Assembly: GCF_004310425.1 (NCBI RefSeq)
Contig: NZ_SIUB01000011.1
Coordinates: forward strand, 23,476 to 87,475
Origin: Hansschlegelia quercus
Lineage (GTDB): Bacteria; Pseudomonadota; Alphaproteobacteria; Rhizobiales; Methylopilaceae
Length of the DNA: 64,000 bases
Reading direction: 5' to 3'
Part shown: positions 43,526 to 53,376 of the stretch, one piece after another
How the letters are laid out: every line of letters starts with the position of its first letter
How positions within the stretch are numbered: the first letter of the stretch is position 1
Notes under the pieces: model-generated
Told to the model about the DNA's origin: nothing
The model's input: the letters and a program-made list of their open reading frames with translations, nothing else
The model's database searches: none
Program-made: the position numbers and the translations under genes

Positions 43526-43647
43526 CTGCGTGCTTCGAGACGCGAACCGTTGGTTCGCTCCTCAGCATGAGGAGCGTTGAAAAAAGAAAGAGCGCCAACC
43601 GTCCTCATGCTGAGGAGCCGCCGTAGGCGGCGTCTCGAAGCACGCAG
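43526..43647. repeat. palindromic repeat element, copy 1
   Basis: TGCGTGCTTCGAGACGC (43527-43543) is perfectly inverted at 43630-43646. Nested inside are GCTCCTCAGCATGAGGAGC (43557-43575), itself palindromic, and GTCCTCATGCTGAGGAGC (43601-43618). A second copy of the same architecture lies at 53139-53255. It belongs to the class of non-coding palindromic units common in Hyphomicrobiales intergenic regions. This copy sits between betB and betA. Confidence 0.85.
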
Positions 43648-43676
43648 AGACAGGGCCGAGACCGCGATCGAATCCC

Positions 43677-45374
43677 ATGGACCAGTCCAAACGCGAATTC
43701 GATTACATCGTCATCGGCGCCGGGTCGGCCGGCAACGTGCTGGCAGCGCGGCTCACCGAAGACCCGGACGTCACGGTCCTGCTGCTCGAAGCGGGCGGGC
43801 CGGATTACCGATTCGACTTCCGCACCCAGATGCCGGCGGCGCTCGCTTATCCCCTTCAGGGGCGACGCTACAACTGGGCATATCTGACCGATCCCGAGCC
43901 ACACATGAACGGCCGGCGGATGGAATGCGGCCGCGGCAAGGGGCTCGGCGGCTCCTCGCTGATCAACGGCATGTGCTACATCCGCGGCAACGCCATGGAC
44001 TTCGACGGCTGGGCGCAGGCGCCTGGGATGGGCGACTGGTCCTACGCGGATTGCCTGCCTTACTTCCGCAAGTCCGAGACCCGCGACGCCGGTGCAAACG
44101 ACTATCACGGGGCCGAGGGGCCGGTGAGCGTGACGACGCCGAAGCCCGGCAATAACGAGCTGTTCGACGCGATGATCTCGGCTGGCGTCCAGGCCGGCTA
44201 TCCGCACACCAACGACCTCAACGGCTACCAGCAGGAAGGCTTCGGCCCGATGGACCGGACGGTGACCCCTGAGGGCCGCCGCTCGTCCACCGCGCGGGGC
44301 TATCTCGACCAAGCGAAGGCGCGGCCGAACCTCACCATCGTCACGCACGCCACGACCGACCGCGTCCTGTTCTCAGGCAAACGCGCCGTCGGCGTGGCCT
44401 ATCTGGTCGGCTCTGGCGACGAGCCGACGGTCGCGCACGCCTCTCGCGAGGTCCTGCTGTCCGCCGGCGCGATCGCTTCGCCGCAGATCCTGCAGCGCTC
44501 CGGCGTCGGGCCGTCTGCGCTGCTGCGCGAAATCGGCGTCAATCTCGTGCTCGACCTGCCTGGGGTCGGCCAGAAACTGCAAGATCATCTCGAGATGTAC
44601 CTGCAATACGAGTGCAAGAAGCCGGTCTCGCTCGCGCCGGCGCTCAAATGGTGGAACCAGCCCAAGATCGGCGCGGAGTGGATGTTGCTCGGCACGGGGC
44701 TCGGCGCTTCGAACCAGTTCGAGGCCGGCGGCTTCATCCGCTCGAGCACCGAGTTCGCCTGGCCCAATCTGCAGTATCACTTCCTGCCTGTGGCGATCAG
44801 CTACAACGGCACGAACGCCTTTGAAGGCCACGGCTTTCAGGCGCATGTCGGCTCGATGCGTTCGCCAAGCCGCGGCCGCATCGAGCTGAAGTCGCGCGAC
44901 CCGCGTGAGCATCCCTCGATCCTGTTCAACTATATGAGCCACGAACAGGACTGGCGGGAGTTCCGGGACGCGATCCGCATCACGCGCGAGATCATGCGCC
45001 AGCCGGCGCTCGACGCGTATCGCGGCAGGGAGATCGGACCGGGCGACGACGTCCAGAGCGATTCCGAACTCGACGCCTTCGTCCGTGCCCATGCCGAGAC
45101 GGCTTACCATCCCTCGTGCTCGTGCAAGATGGGCCACGACGAGATGGCGGTGGTCGACGGCGAGGGCAGGGTGCGCGGAATCGAGGGTCTTCGCGTGGTG
45201 GACGCCTCGATCATGCCGCTGATCATCACAGGTAATCTGAACGCCACGACGATCATGATGGCGGAGAAGATCGCCGACCGGATCCGCGGCAGGCAGCCGC
45301 TGCCGCGGAGCGACGCGCCATATTTCGTGGCGGGTGAAGCGCCCGTGAGGCGGGCGCCGCTCCGGGCTGCCTGA
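43677..45374 (+). CDS. betA: choline dehydrogenase
   Basis: The protein has 565 residues of the GMC oxidoreductase family. The FAD-binding motif is [18 protein letters not shown] near the N-terminus. [20 protein letters not shown] is the GMC signature 1 region, and [17 protein letters not shown] is signature 2. The active-site His is in [11 protein letters not shown]. BetA is membrane-associated and oxidises choline to betaine aldehyde, passing electrons to the respiratory chain. It ends 8 bases before the converging regulator gene, with no terminator visible. Confidence 0.96.
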   Translation: MDQSKREFDYIVIGAGSAGNVLAARLTEDPDVTVLLLEAGGPDYRFDFRTQMPAALAYPLQGRRYNWAYLTDPEPHMNGRRMECGRGKGLGGSSLINGMCYIRGNAMDFDGWAQAPGMGDWSYADCLPYFRKSETRDAGANDYHGAEGPVSVTTPKPGNNELFDAMISAGVQAGYPHTNDLNGYQQEGFGPMDRTVTPEGRRSSTARGYLDQAKARPNLTIVTHATTDRVLFSGKRAVGVAYLVGSGDEPTVAHASREVLLSAGAIASPQILQRSGVGPSALLREIGVNLVLDLPGVGQKLQDHLEMYLQYECKKPVSLAPALKWWNQPKIGAEWMLLGTGLGASNQFEAGGFIRSSTEFAWPNLQYHFLPVAISYNGTNAFEGHGFQAHVGSMRSPSRGRIELKSRDPREHPSILFNYMSHEQDWREFRDAIRITREIMRQPALDAYRGREIGPGDDVQSDSELDAFVRAHAETAYHPSCSCKMGHDEMAVVDGEGRVRGIEGLRVVDASIMPLIITGNLNATTIMMAEKIADRIRGRQPLPRSDAPYFVAGEAPVRRAPLRAA

Positions 45375-45382
45375 AGCGGCGC

Positions 45383-46372
45383 TTACTGAGCCGCCGCCTT
45401 CTCGATCATCGGCTTCCGCTCCGCGCTCGGCGGCTTGCCGAACCCGTCGAGATAGGCCCGCGAGAAGTGCGAGGCGGAGGAGAACCCGCATTCCAGCGCG
45501 ATGGTCAGCAGCGGCATCGAGGTCTGGCGGATCAGCGCCCGCGCGCGCTCCAGCCGGATGCGCAGATAATGTTTAGCGGGCGACTGGCCGAGATATTTGA
45601 AGAACAGCCGCTCGAGCTGGCGGGTCGAGAGGTTTACGGCGGCCGCGAGCTCCTGGCTCGACAGCGGCTCCTCGATCGCCTGCTCCATCAGCCCGACGAC
45701 CTTCAGCAGCTTCGGATGCGCCACGCCGAGCCGCATCCTGAGGTCCATGCGCTGGCGCTCGCCCGCTTCGCGGATGCGGGGGTGCAGCAACTGCTCGGCG
45801 ACCTCATGAGCGAGCGCCGCGCCATGGTCGCGCGCGATGACGGCGAGCATCATGTCGGCGGACGCGAAGCCGCCGCCGCAGGTCAGCCGGTCGCGGTCGA
45901 TCTCGAACAATTCGGCGTCGAGCGCCGCGTCCGGATGCTCGCTCGTGAGGCTCGCAAGGTTCTCCCAGTGGATGGTCGCGCGGTAGCCGTCGAGCAGGCC
46001 GGCGCGGGCGAGCACATAGGCGCCGGTGCAAAGCGAGCCGATGGCCTTGCGACGCGACGCGAGCCGGCGAAGCGTCGCGGTCAGCGCGACATGATCGGCC
46101 TTCTCGACGTCGATGCCACCGCAGACCAGCGCGACGTCGAGTTCGGGGGCGTCCGCGAAGCTCCCGTCGACCGAGACGACGACGCCGTTTGACGCCGCGC
46201 ACGGGCCGCCGTCGCGCGACCAGAGCGAAGGCGCGTAGAGCTCGCGACCGGCCTCACGGTTCGCAAGCCGCAGCGGCTCGATCGCGGACGCGAATGCGGC
46301 CATCGAGAAGCGCTCGACGAGCATGAAGCCGACGCGGGTCGGGTTGTCTTCGAGCGGGGTAACGAACGCCAT
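45383..46372 (-). CDS. AraC-family activator with a GATase1-like domain (GbdR/GlxA type)
   Basis: The protein has 329 residues from ATG at 46372. The N-terminal DJ-1/PfpI-like domain (about 8-180) includes RVGFMLVERFSMAAFASAIE and AIGSLCTGAYVLARAGLLDG with the nucleophile-elbow Cys. The C-terminal AraC HTH (about 220-315) includes SSQELAAAVNLSTRQLERLF and IALECGFSSASHFSRAY. GbdR senses glycine betaine and dimethylglycine and activates gbc, dgc and sox genes; here it is divergent from soxB inside that catabolic cluster. The 188-base gap to soxB shows no feature that I can name. The gbdR assignment rests on family plus context. Confidence 0.87.
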   Translation of the reverse strand: MAFVTPLEDNPTRVGFMLVERFSMAAFASAIEPLRLANREAGRELYAPSLWSRDGGPCAASNGVVVSVDGSFADAPELDVALVCGGIDVEKADHVALTATLRRLASRRKAIGSLCTGAYVLARAGLLDGYRATIHWENLASLTSEHPDAALDAELFEIDRDRLTCGGGFASADMMLAVIARDHGAALAHEVAEQLLHPRIREAGERQRMDLRMRLGVAHPKLLKVVGLMEQAIEEPLSSQELAAAVNLSTRQLERLFFKYLGQSPAKHYLRIRLERARALIRQTSMPLLTIALECGFSSASHFSRAYLDGFGKPPSAERKPMIEKAAAQ

Positions 46373-46560
46373 CACGCAGTCTCGGAGCTGAGGCTTTCCG
46401 CAGCGATTCTTCGCGTTGCGAGGACGCCGGTCAATGACGAACTGGAATGGTTGAAAGATGGCGTAGCGGCCCGTCGCAAAAGCCCAAATCGCGGTCGCCC
46501 TGAAGCAAGCCGTCCGCATGACGCGAATGCATCGTTCGTCCGACACGCGAGGCCCGTCTG

Positions 46561-47814
46561 ATGCGCCGCTTCTCCTTCGCCTCTCTTCTGTCGGAAGCGC
46601 TTGGCGGCCACCAGGGCTGGGGCCGCCAGTGGCGCGCGCCCGACCCGAAGCCATCCTACGACGTCGTCATCATCGGCGGCGGCGGGCATGGGCTGGCGAC
46701 GGCCTACTACCTCGCGACCGTGCACGGCATCACCAACGTCGCAGTGCTCGAGAAGGGCTGGATTGGGGGCGGCAATACCGGCCGCAACACCACCATCATC
46801 CGATCGAACTATCTCTATGACGAGAGCGCCGGGATCTACGAACACGCGCTCAAGCTCTGGGAAGGCCTGTCCCAGGAGCTGAACTACAACGTGATGTTCT
46901 CCCAGCGCGGCGTCCTGATGCTCGCGCACAACCATCACGACGACCAAAGCTTCAAGCGGCACGTCTACGCCAACCGGCTGAACGGCATCGACAATGAGTG
47001 GCTGTCGGCCGAGGAGTGCAAGGACTTCTGCCCGCCGCTCTCGATCTCGCCAGACATCCGCTACCCCGTGCTCGGCGGCGCTCTGCAGCGCCGCGCCGGC
47101 ACCGCCCGGCACGACGCCGTCGCTTGGGGCTACGCCCGCGGCGCGGATGCGCGCGGCGTCGACATCATCCAGAACTGCGAGGTCACCGGCATCAGCCGCG
47201 ACGCTTCCGGCAAGGCGATCGGCGTCGAGACCACCCGCGGCTACATACGCGCGGGTCGCATTGGCGTGGTCGCTGCGGGCAACACCTCACGGGTCATGGC
47301 GATGGCGGACGTCCGCATGCCGCTCGAGAGCTACCCGCTTCAGGCGCTGGTCTCGGAGCCCGTCAAGCCGGTGTTCCCCTGCGTCGTCATGTCGAACGCG
47401 GTGCACGCCTACATCTCGCAATCCGACAAGGGCGAGCTCGTCATCGGCGCCGGCACAGACCAATACACGTCCTACAGCCAGCAGGGCGGGCTCCACATCA
47501 CCACCCACACGCTCGACGCGATCTGCGAGATCTTCCCGCAGTTCACGCGCATGCGGATGCTGCGCTCCTGGGGCGGCATCGTGGACGTGACGCCGGACCG
47601 CTCGCCGATCATCGGCAAGACGCCTGTGGAGAACCTGTTCGTAAACTGTGGATGGGGCACCGGCGGCTTCAAGGCGACGCCCGGCTCCGGCCACGTCTTC
47701 GCGCATACGCTCGCGACGGGAGAACCGCACAAGGTCAACGCGCCCTTCACGCTCGACCGCTTCCGCACCGGCCGCCTGATCGACGAAGCGGCCGCCGCCG
47801 CCGTGGCCCACTGA
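46561..47814 (+). CDS. soxB: sarcosine oxidase beta subunit
   Basis: The protein has 417 residues. The dinucleotide-binding motif is [20 protein letters not shown] at about 34-53. [20 protein letters not shown] is the SoxB flavin-linked region, and [18 protein letters not shown] closes the FAD domain. In heterotetrameric sarcosine oxidase this subunit binds FAD and covalent FMN (the latter with the alpha subunit) and demethylates sarcosine to glycine. It is followed by soxD after 12 bases. Confidence 0.96.
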   Translation: MRRFSFASLLSEALGGHQGWGRQWRAPDPKPSYDVVIIGGGGHGLATAYYLATVHGITNVAVLEKGWIGGGNTGRNTTIIRSNYLYDESAGIYEHALKLWEGLSQELNYNVMFSQRGVLMLAHNHHDDQSFKRHVYANRLNGIDNEWLSAEECKDFCPPLSISPDIRYPVLGGALQRRAGTARHDAVAWGYARGADARGVDIIQNCEVTGISRDASGKAIGVETTRGYIRAGRIGVVAAGNTSRVMAMADVRMPLESYPLQALVSEPVKPVFPCVVMSNAVHAYISQSDKGELVIGAGTDQYTSYSQQGGLHITTHTLDAICEIFPQFTRMRMLRSWGGIVDVTPDRSPIIGKTPVENLFVNCGWGTGGFKATPGSGHVFAHTLATGEPHKVNAPFTLDRFRTGRLIDEAAAAAVAH

Positions 47815-47826
47815 AGGGGATTTTCG

Positions 47827-48120
47827 ATGCTGCTGATCGACTGCCCCTTCTGTGGAAAACGTCCTGAGGTGGAGTTCCGCTGCGGGGGCGAGGCGCATAT
47901 CGCGCGGCCGGCCAATCCGTTCGCAGTCGATGATCAGGCCTGGGGCGAGCACCTGTTCGTGCGCAAGAACCCGCGCGGTCTGCACGCCGAGCGCTGGATC
48001 CACGCGCATGGCTGCGGCCGCTGGTTCAACGCGATCCGCGACACCTATACCGACCGCTTCGTCGAGACCTACAAGGCCGGCGAGCGTCCGTCCGTCGATC
48101 TGAGCGAGGCGAGGGCGTGA
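47827..48120 (+). CDS. soxD: sarcosine oxidase delta subunit
   Basis: The protein has 97 residues, the usual SoxD length. The zinc-binding site is made by LLIDCPFCGKRPEVEFRCGG and HAHGCGRWFN. RDTYTDRFVETYKAGERP is the C-terminal family motif. It is a small structural subunit of the heterotetramer. Its stop overlaps the soxA start. Confidence 0.96.
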   Translation: MLLIDCPFCGKRPEVEFRCGGEAHIARPANPFAVDDQAWGEHLFVRKNPRGLHAERWIHAHGCGRWFNAIRDTYTDRFVETYKAGERPSVDLSEARA

Positions 48121-51104
48121 TGGCGCAGACCTACCGACTGCCCACGGGCGGCCGCATCGACCGCTCGAAGCCGATCCGCTTCACCTTCGACGGGCGGACG
48201 ATCGAGGGTTTTGCTGGCGACACCGTCGCCTCGGCGCTGCTCGCGAACGGAATCCATCTCACCGGCCGCTCGTTCAAATATCACCGCCCGCGTGGAATCC
48301 TGACCCATGGCTCCGACGAGCCGAGCGCGCTGCTCTCGGTCGACCGCGGCCCCGGCCGGATTGATCCGAACAACCGCGCAACGGTGGTCGAGGCCCGCGA
48401 AGGCCTGAAGGCCGCGTCGCAGAACCGCTGGCCGTCGCTGTCGTTCGACGTCGGCGCCGTGAACGACCTGCTGTCGCCGGTCTTCGTGGCCGGCTTCTAC
48501 TACAAGACCTTCATGTGGCCGCGCTCCTTCTGGGACAGGGTCTACGAGCCCGTGATCCGCGCGGCCGCGGGGCTCGGCGTCGCGCCGCAGGTTCCGGACG
48601 CCGATCGCTACGCCAACCGCCACGCGCATTGCGACGTGCTGGTCGTCGGCGCGGGCCCGGCGGGCCTCGCCGCCGCGCTCGCCGCCGCGAAGACGGGCAA
48701 GCGCGTGATCGTCGCCGACGAGCAGCCGGAGCTCGGCGGATCTCTGCTGCACGAGACCACGACGACCATCGACGGGCAGAGCGCCGAGGCCTGGCGCGCC
48801 GCCGCGATCGCCGAGCTCGACGCGCAGGAGAACGTCATCCTGCTGCCGCGCACCACGGCGTTCGGCTACTACAACCACAATCACATCGCGATGACCGAGC
48901 GGGTGACGGACCATCGCGCCGACGCGCCGAAGACTGCCCCGCGCGAGCGGCTGTGGCAGGTCCGGGCAGGCGAAGTCGTGCTCGCGACCGGGGCGCACGA
49001 GCGTCCGCTGGTCTTCGCCGACAACGACCGGCCGGGCGTGATGCTCGCCGAAAGCGTCCGCGTGTTCGTGAACCGATATGGTGTGTTGCCGGGCCGGAAG
49101 ATCGTGTTCGCGACCTCCGCCGTCTCCGCCTATGCGGCCGCAGCCGACGTGAAGGCGGCGGGCGTAGACGTGACCCTCGTCGACCTCCGCCCCGAGATCG
49201 AATGCGGGGCGGAGGTCGAGCGTCTTCAGGCTCTCGGCGTCGAGGTTCTGACGGGCCACACCGTCGTCGGGACCAAGGGCCGGATGCGCGTCGAGGGCCT
49301 GATCGTGGCCCCTGTCACGAACGGGGAGATCGGCGCGCGCCGGGTCATCTCCTGCGACTGTGTCGGCATGTCCGGCGGATGGACGCCGGCGGTCCACCTG
49401 TTCTCGCAGTCGCGCGGCAAGCTCGCTTACGACGAGGGGCTCGACGCCTTCGTGCCCGGGGCCTCCGCGCAGGCTGAGCGCTCCGCCGGCGCGGCGAAGG
49501 GGCTCTACGACCTGATGGACTGCCTCGCGAGCGGCTTTGCGGCCGGCGCGGAGGCGGCGGGCTCTACCGAGGTTCGGACGTTTTCGGCAACCCCGACGCC
49601 GGTCGGTTTCAAGCCCGTCCGTGCGCTGCCGACGGACGCGAACCCTGCAAAAGTCCGAGCCTTTGTCGACTTCCAGAACGACGTGACCGCGAAGGACCTC
49701 AAGCTCGCGATGCGCGAGGGCTTCGAGTCCATCGAGCACGTGAAGCGCTACACGACGACCGGCATGGCGACCGACCAGGGCAAGACGTCGAACATGAACG
49801 CGCTCGGCATCGTTTCGGAGAGCCTCAACCGTCCGCTGCCCTCGGTCGGCACCACGACGTTCCGGCCGCCTTACACGCCGGTGACCTTCGGCGCGCTGGT
49901 CGGCCCCGCCCGCGACGCGTTGTTCGATCCGATCCGCACCACGCCGATCCACGATTGGGCGGCCGAGCACGGCGCGAAATTCGAGAACGTTGCCCTGTGG
50001 CGGCGCGCCTGGTTCTTTCCGAGGCCCGGCGAGGACCAGCATGCGGCCGTCGCCCGCGAGTGCAAGGCGGTCCGCAACGGGGTCGGCATCTTCGACGCCT
50101 CCACGCTCGGCAAGATCGAGGTGGTCGGCCCGGACGCAGCCGAGTTCATGAACCGGCTCTACGTCAATCCCTGGACGAAACTCGGGGTCGGCCGCTGCCG
50201 CTACGGTCTGATGCTGAAGGAGGACGGCTTTATCCTCGACGACGGCGTTGTCGCGCGGCTGGCGGACGATCGCTTCCATGTCACGACGACGACCGGCGGG
50301 GCGCCGCGTGTGCTCAACCACATGGAGGACTACCTCCAGACTGAATGGCCGGAGCTCAACGTCTTCCTGACCTCGACCACCGAGCAATGGGCGGTGATCG
50401 CCGTTCAGGGCCCGAAGGCGGGCGAGACCATCCAGAACCTTGTTTCCGGGATCGACCTTTCTAACGAGGCCTTCCCGCATATGGCGGTCCGCGAAGGCCA
50501 TATCTGTGGCACGCCCTGCCGACTGTTCCGCGTCTCCTTCACCGGCGACCTCGGCTACGAGATCAACGTGCCGTCCGACTATGGCAGGGCGGTCTGGGAG
50601 GCGGTGATGGAAGCTGGCGCGCCGTTCGGGATCACGCCCTACGGCACCGAGACGATGCACGTGCTGCGCGCCGAAAAGGGCTACATCATCGTAGGCCAGG
50701 AGACGGACGGCACGGTGACGCCGGACGATGTCGGCCTCGCCGGCATGATCGCCAAGGCGAAGCCCGACTTCGTCGGCAAGCGCTCGCTCGCGCGGCCGGA
50801 TCTTGTCGCTTCAGGCCGCAAGCAACTCGTCGGGCTCGAGACCGCCGATCCGGGGGAGGTGCTGGACGAGGGCGCGCAAATCGTCGCCGATCCCGACCAG
50901 CCGATCCCGATGAAGATGCTCGGCCACGTCACGTCGAGCTATCACAGCGCGAACTGCGGCCGCTCGATCGCGCTGGCGCTGGTCGAGGGCGGGCGCGCTC
51001 TGTCTGGCAAAACTTTGCACGTGACCACGCCGACCGGCTTCACGACCGTTACCGTGCGCGAACCTGTGTTCTTCGACGCCGAGGGAGGGCGGATTAATGC
51101 TTGA
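48120..51104 (+). CDS. soxA: sarcosine oxidase alpha subunit
   Basis: The protein has 994 residues from ATG 48120; GTG 48117 directly before it is an equally possible start. The N-terminal 100 residues are a 2Fe-2S-ferredoxin-like fold (IRFTFDGRTIEGFAGDTVAS). A NAD-binding pyridine-nucleotide oxidoreductase part follows (VLVVGAGPAGLAAALAAAKT at about 172-191). The C-terminal about 390 residues are GcvT-like and bind tetrahydrofolate (GVGIFDASTLGKIEVVGPDA, AEKGYIIVGQETDGTVTPDD). The subunit captures the methyl group as 5,10-methylene-THF. It overlaps soxG by 8 bases. Confidence 0.96.
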   Translation: MAQTYRLPTGGRIDRSKPIRFTFDGRTIEGFAGDTVASALLANGIHLTGRSFKYHRPRGILTHGSDEPSALLSVDRGPGRIDPNNRATVVEAREGLKAASQNRWPSLSFDVGAVNDLLSPVFVAGFYYKTFMWPRSFWDRVYEPVIRAAAGLGVAPQVPDADRYANRHAHCDVLVVGAGPAGLAAALAAAKTGKRVIVADEQPELGGSLLHETTTTIDGQSAEAWRAAAIAELDAQENVILLPRTTAFGYYNHNHIAMTERVTDHRADAPKTAPRERLWQVRAGEVVLATGAHERPLVFADNDRPGVMLAESVRVFVNRYGVLPGRKIVFATSAVSAYAAAADVKAAGVDVTLVDLRPEIECGAEVERLQALGVEVLTGHTVVGTKGRMRVEGLIVAPVTNGEIGARRVISCDCVGMSGGWTPAVHLFSQSRGKLAYDEGLDAFVPGASAQAERSAGAAKGLYDLMDCLASGFAAGAEAAGSTEVRTFSATPTPVGFKPVRALPTDANPAKVRAFVDFQNDVTAKDLKLAMREGFESIEHVKRYTTTGMATDQGKTSNMNALGIVSESLNRPLPSVGTTTFRPPYTPVTFGALVGPARDALFDPIRTTPIHDWAAEHGAKFENVALWRRAWFFPRPGEDQHAAVARECKAVRNGVGIFDASTLGKIEVVGPDAAEFMNRLYVNPWTKLGVGRCRYGLMLKEDGFILDDGVVARLADDRFHVTTTTGGAPRVLNHMEDYLQTEWPELNVFLTSTTEQWAVIAVQGPKAGETIQNLVSGIDLSNEAFPHMAVREGHICGTPCRLFRVSFTGDLGYEINVPSDYGRAVWEAVMEAGAPFGITPYGTETMHVLRAEKGYIIVGQETDGTVTPDDVGLAGMIAKAKPDFVGKRSLARPDLVASGRKQLVGLETADPGEVLDEGAQIVADPDQPIPMKMLGHVTSSYHSANCGRSIALALVEGGRALSGKTLHVTTPTGFTTVTVREPVFFDAEGGRINA

Positions 51105-51654
51105 AGCCCGCAACCTCGCCCGCCGCGTCGCGCCGCTCGTCGCCGAGGCGCCGGTGGTCCTTGAGCGCGCGTCGGTGCACACGCTGCCCGCGCATGCGCG
51201 TTTTTCGCTAAGAGCCCGCGACGTCTCCGGCGTCGAGACCCTCGATCATCCGATCGGCCGGACGTGGCTCTCAGAAAAGCGTTTCGCAGCCCGGCTCGGT
51301 CCGGACGAATGGCTGCTCGGGGCGCCGGAGAGCGACGGCGACCTCCTCCAGCAGGGGATCGAGCGCGCCCTGTCCAGCCGCTTCTTTTCGCTCGTCGACA
51401 TTTCCCACCGCAATGTCGCGATCGAGATTTCCGGTCCGGCCGCAGCGGAGGCGCTGAACGCCGGCTGCCCTCTCGACCTGTCCGAGGCCGCTTTTCCCAA
51501 TGGGTCCGCGACCCGCACGCTGCTCGGCAAGGCCGAGATCGTGCTGGCGCGTCCCTCGGCCGCGCCGGTCTATCGCGTAGAGTGCTGGCGCTCCTTCGCG
51601 ACCTATGCGCATGGATTTCTGATCGAAGCCGCGAGCTCCGCCTCCTTCCGCTGA
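51097..51654 (+). CDS. soxG: sarcosine oxidase gamma subunit
   Basis: The protein has 185 residues, as expected for SoxG. WLSEKRFAARLGPDEWLLGA, SRFFSLVDISHRNVAIEISG and LNAGCPLDLSEAAFPNGSAT are family landmarks, and the fold is distantly GcvT-like. It completes the soxBDAG set in canonical order. The 119-base gap to sdaA shows nothing recognisable. Confidence 0.94.
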   Translation: MLEARNLARRVAPLVAEAPVVLERASVHTLPAHARFSLRARDVSGVETLDHPIGRTWLSEKRFAARLGPDEWLLGAPESDGDLLQQGIERALSSRFFSLVDISHRNVAIEISGPAAAEALNAGCPLDLSEAAFPNGSATRTLLGKAEIVLARPSAAPVYRVECWRSFATYAHGFLIEAASSASFR

Positions 51655-51773
51655 TCTGAGACGATCGGATCGCGGATGAGACGGACCAGACGTCCGCGCA
51701 AGCGCGATCTCTACGCCCGCGGTCGCGCCGCCATAATGATCCGGTTGGCCCCGGTCTTGCTGAAAACCGGTTC

Positions 51774-53126
51774 ATGATCAGCGCGTTCGACCTTTTTAAA
51801 ATCGGCGTCGGGCCTTCGAGCTCCCACACGGTTGGCCCGATGCTCGCGGCGAAGATGTTCCGCGACCGCGTCGCCGGGATGAGCGGCCTGACGCGCATCG
51901 GCGTCGAGATTTTCGGCTCGCTCGCATGGACCGGCAGGGGGCACGGCACCGACGCCGCGCTCTGCCTTGGTTTCCTGGGCCACGAGCCGGCGACGGTCGA
52001 TCCTGATGCGATGGCGGGCTACATCGCCGCTCTCAAGGAGCGGAAACGCCTGGACGGGCGGCTGCATGGCGTCGCCTTCGATCCCGACGCCGACATCGTC
52101 TTCGAGATGAAGCATCTGCTGCCGCTGCACACCAATGGCATGCGCTTCTCGGCCTACGGCGCGTGCGGTGAAGTGATCGACGAGCTCGTGCTCTATTCGA
52201 TCGGCGGGGGCTTCGTCGTGGGCGAGGGAGGGACGGGCGGCGGCGAGGTCGTCGAGTATCCGATGCCCTTCGACAGCGGCGCCGAGCTTTTGGAGTTGTG
52301 CAAGCGCACGGGGCGCACGATCCCAGAGGTGCAGCTTGCGAACGAACTCGCCACGCGCTCGCGTCTGCAGATCGAGGACGGTCTCGACGCGATTGCGCAG
52401 GCGATGTTCGACTGCATCGACCGCGGCCTCAAACAGGACGGCATGCTGCCGGGCGGCCTCAAGGTTCGCCGCCGAGCGAAGCGCCTTCACGAGACGCTGC
52501 AGGAGCGCAGCCACCTCAACTTCCGGCCGCCGCACGAGATCGTCGACTGGGTCAGCCTGTTCGCGCTCGCGGTGAACGAGGAGAACGCCTCGGGCGGCCG
52601 CGTCGTGACGGCGCCGACCAATGGCGCGGCCGGCATCGTTCCGGCCGTGATGCGCTATCTCCGCGACTTTTGCCCGGACTGGTCGGCCGAGCGGGGTCGC
52701 GAATATCTGCTGACCGCCGCGGCGATCGGCGGACTGATCAAGCGCCGCGCGTCGATTTCTGGCGCCGAGGTTGGCTGCCAGGGGGAGGTCGGGTCAGCGG
52801 CCGCGATGGCGGCGGCGGGCCTTACCGCGGCGCTCGGCGGCTCGGCCGAGCACATCGAGAACGCCGCCGAAATCGCGATGGAGCACCATCTCGGCATGAC
52901 CTGCGACCCGATCGGCGGTCTGGTCCAGATCCCCTGCATCGAGCGCAACGCCTTCGGCGCCAACAAGGCGATCGTCGCCGCGTCGTTGTCGCTGCGCGGC
53001 GATGGGCTGCATTACGTCACGCTCGATGAGGTCATCGAGACCATGCGCCAGACCGGCGCCGACATGCAGGCGAAGTACAAGGAGACGTCGCAGGGCGGGT
53101 TGGCGGTGAACGTCGCGGCGTGTTGA
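51774..53126 (+). CDS. sdaA: L-serine ammonia-lyase (iron-sulfur type)
   Basis: The protein has 450 residues. The beta domain starts [20 protein letters not shown] with the characteristic Ser-Ser-His-Thr. The alpha domain has [35 protein letters not shown] and [20 protein letters not shown], which supply the 4Fe-4S cysteines. It converts serine to pyruvate and ammonia. In this cluster it would drain serine made from glycine plus methylene-THF by serine hydroxymethyltransferase, whose gene is not in the window. Copy 2 of the palindromic repeat follows. Confidence 0.95.
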   Translation: MISAFDLFKIGVGPSSSHTVGPMLAAKMFRDRVAGMSGLTRIGVEIFGSLAWTGRGHGTDAALCLGFLGHEPATVDPDAMAGYIAALKERKRLDGRLHGVAFDPDADIVFEMKHLLPLHTNGMRFSAYGACGEVIDELVLYSIGGGFVVGEGGTGGGEVVEYPMPFDSGAELLELCKRTGRTIPEVQLANELATRSRLQIEDGLDAIAQAMFDCIDRGLKQDGMLPGGLKVRRRAKRLHETLQERSHLNFRPPHEIVDWVSLFALAVNEENASGGRVVTAPTNGAAGIVPAVMRYLRDFCPDWSAERGREYLLTAAAIGGLIKRRASISGAEVGCQGEVGSAAAMAAAGLTAALGGSAEHIENAAEIAMEHHLGMTCDPIGGLVQIPCIERNAFGANKAIVAASLSLRGDGLHYVTLDEVIETMRQTGADMQAKYKETSQGGLAVNVAAC

Positions 53127-53138
53127 GCGGAGACGTGC

Positions 53139-53255
53139 TGCGTGCTTCAAGACGCGCCGCTTTCGAAGCGCTCCTCAGCATGAGGACCGTCGAGGAGATC
53201 CGAGCGCCAACCTCCTCACGCTGAGGAGCGCCTAAGGCGCGTCTCGAAGCACGCG
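53139..53255. repeat. palindromic repeat element, copy 2
   Basis: This copy has the same layout as the one at 43526-43647. GCGTGCTTCAAGACGC at the left end is inverted, with one mismatch, as GCGTCTCGAAGCACGC at the right end. CGCTCCTCAGCATGAGGA and CCTCACGCTGAGGAGCG lie inside, and GAGCGCCAAC is shared between the two copies. It lies in the 250-base gap between sdaA and gbcA; the rest of that gap is unremarkable. Confidence 0.85.
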
Positions 53256-53376
53256 CTCGCTCGCCGTGGTTCTCTTCTCGCGTCGCCCTTCCGTCAGATG
53301 ATGTCGCTCGCGGAACAGCGTTTCCGCACGCCGGAATCATAATCGTTCCAGCGTCGCCCGAACGGCGGAGGATTCC

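Noticed and set aside
48069..50660. An 863-codon open frame on the minus strand across soxA
   Set aside because: It is antisense to an unmistakable soxA gene. Its translation is Arg/His/Asp-rich low complexity without any family motif, as expected from third-position GC bias.
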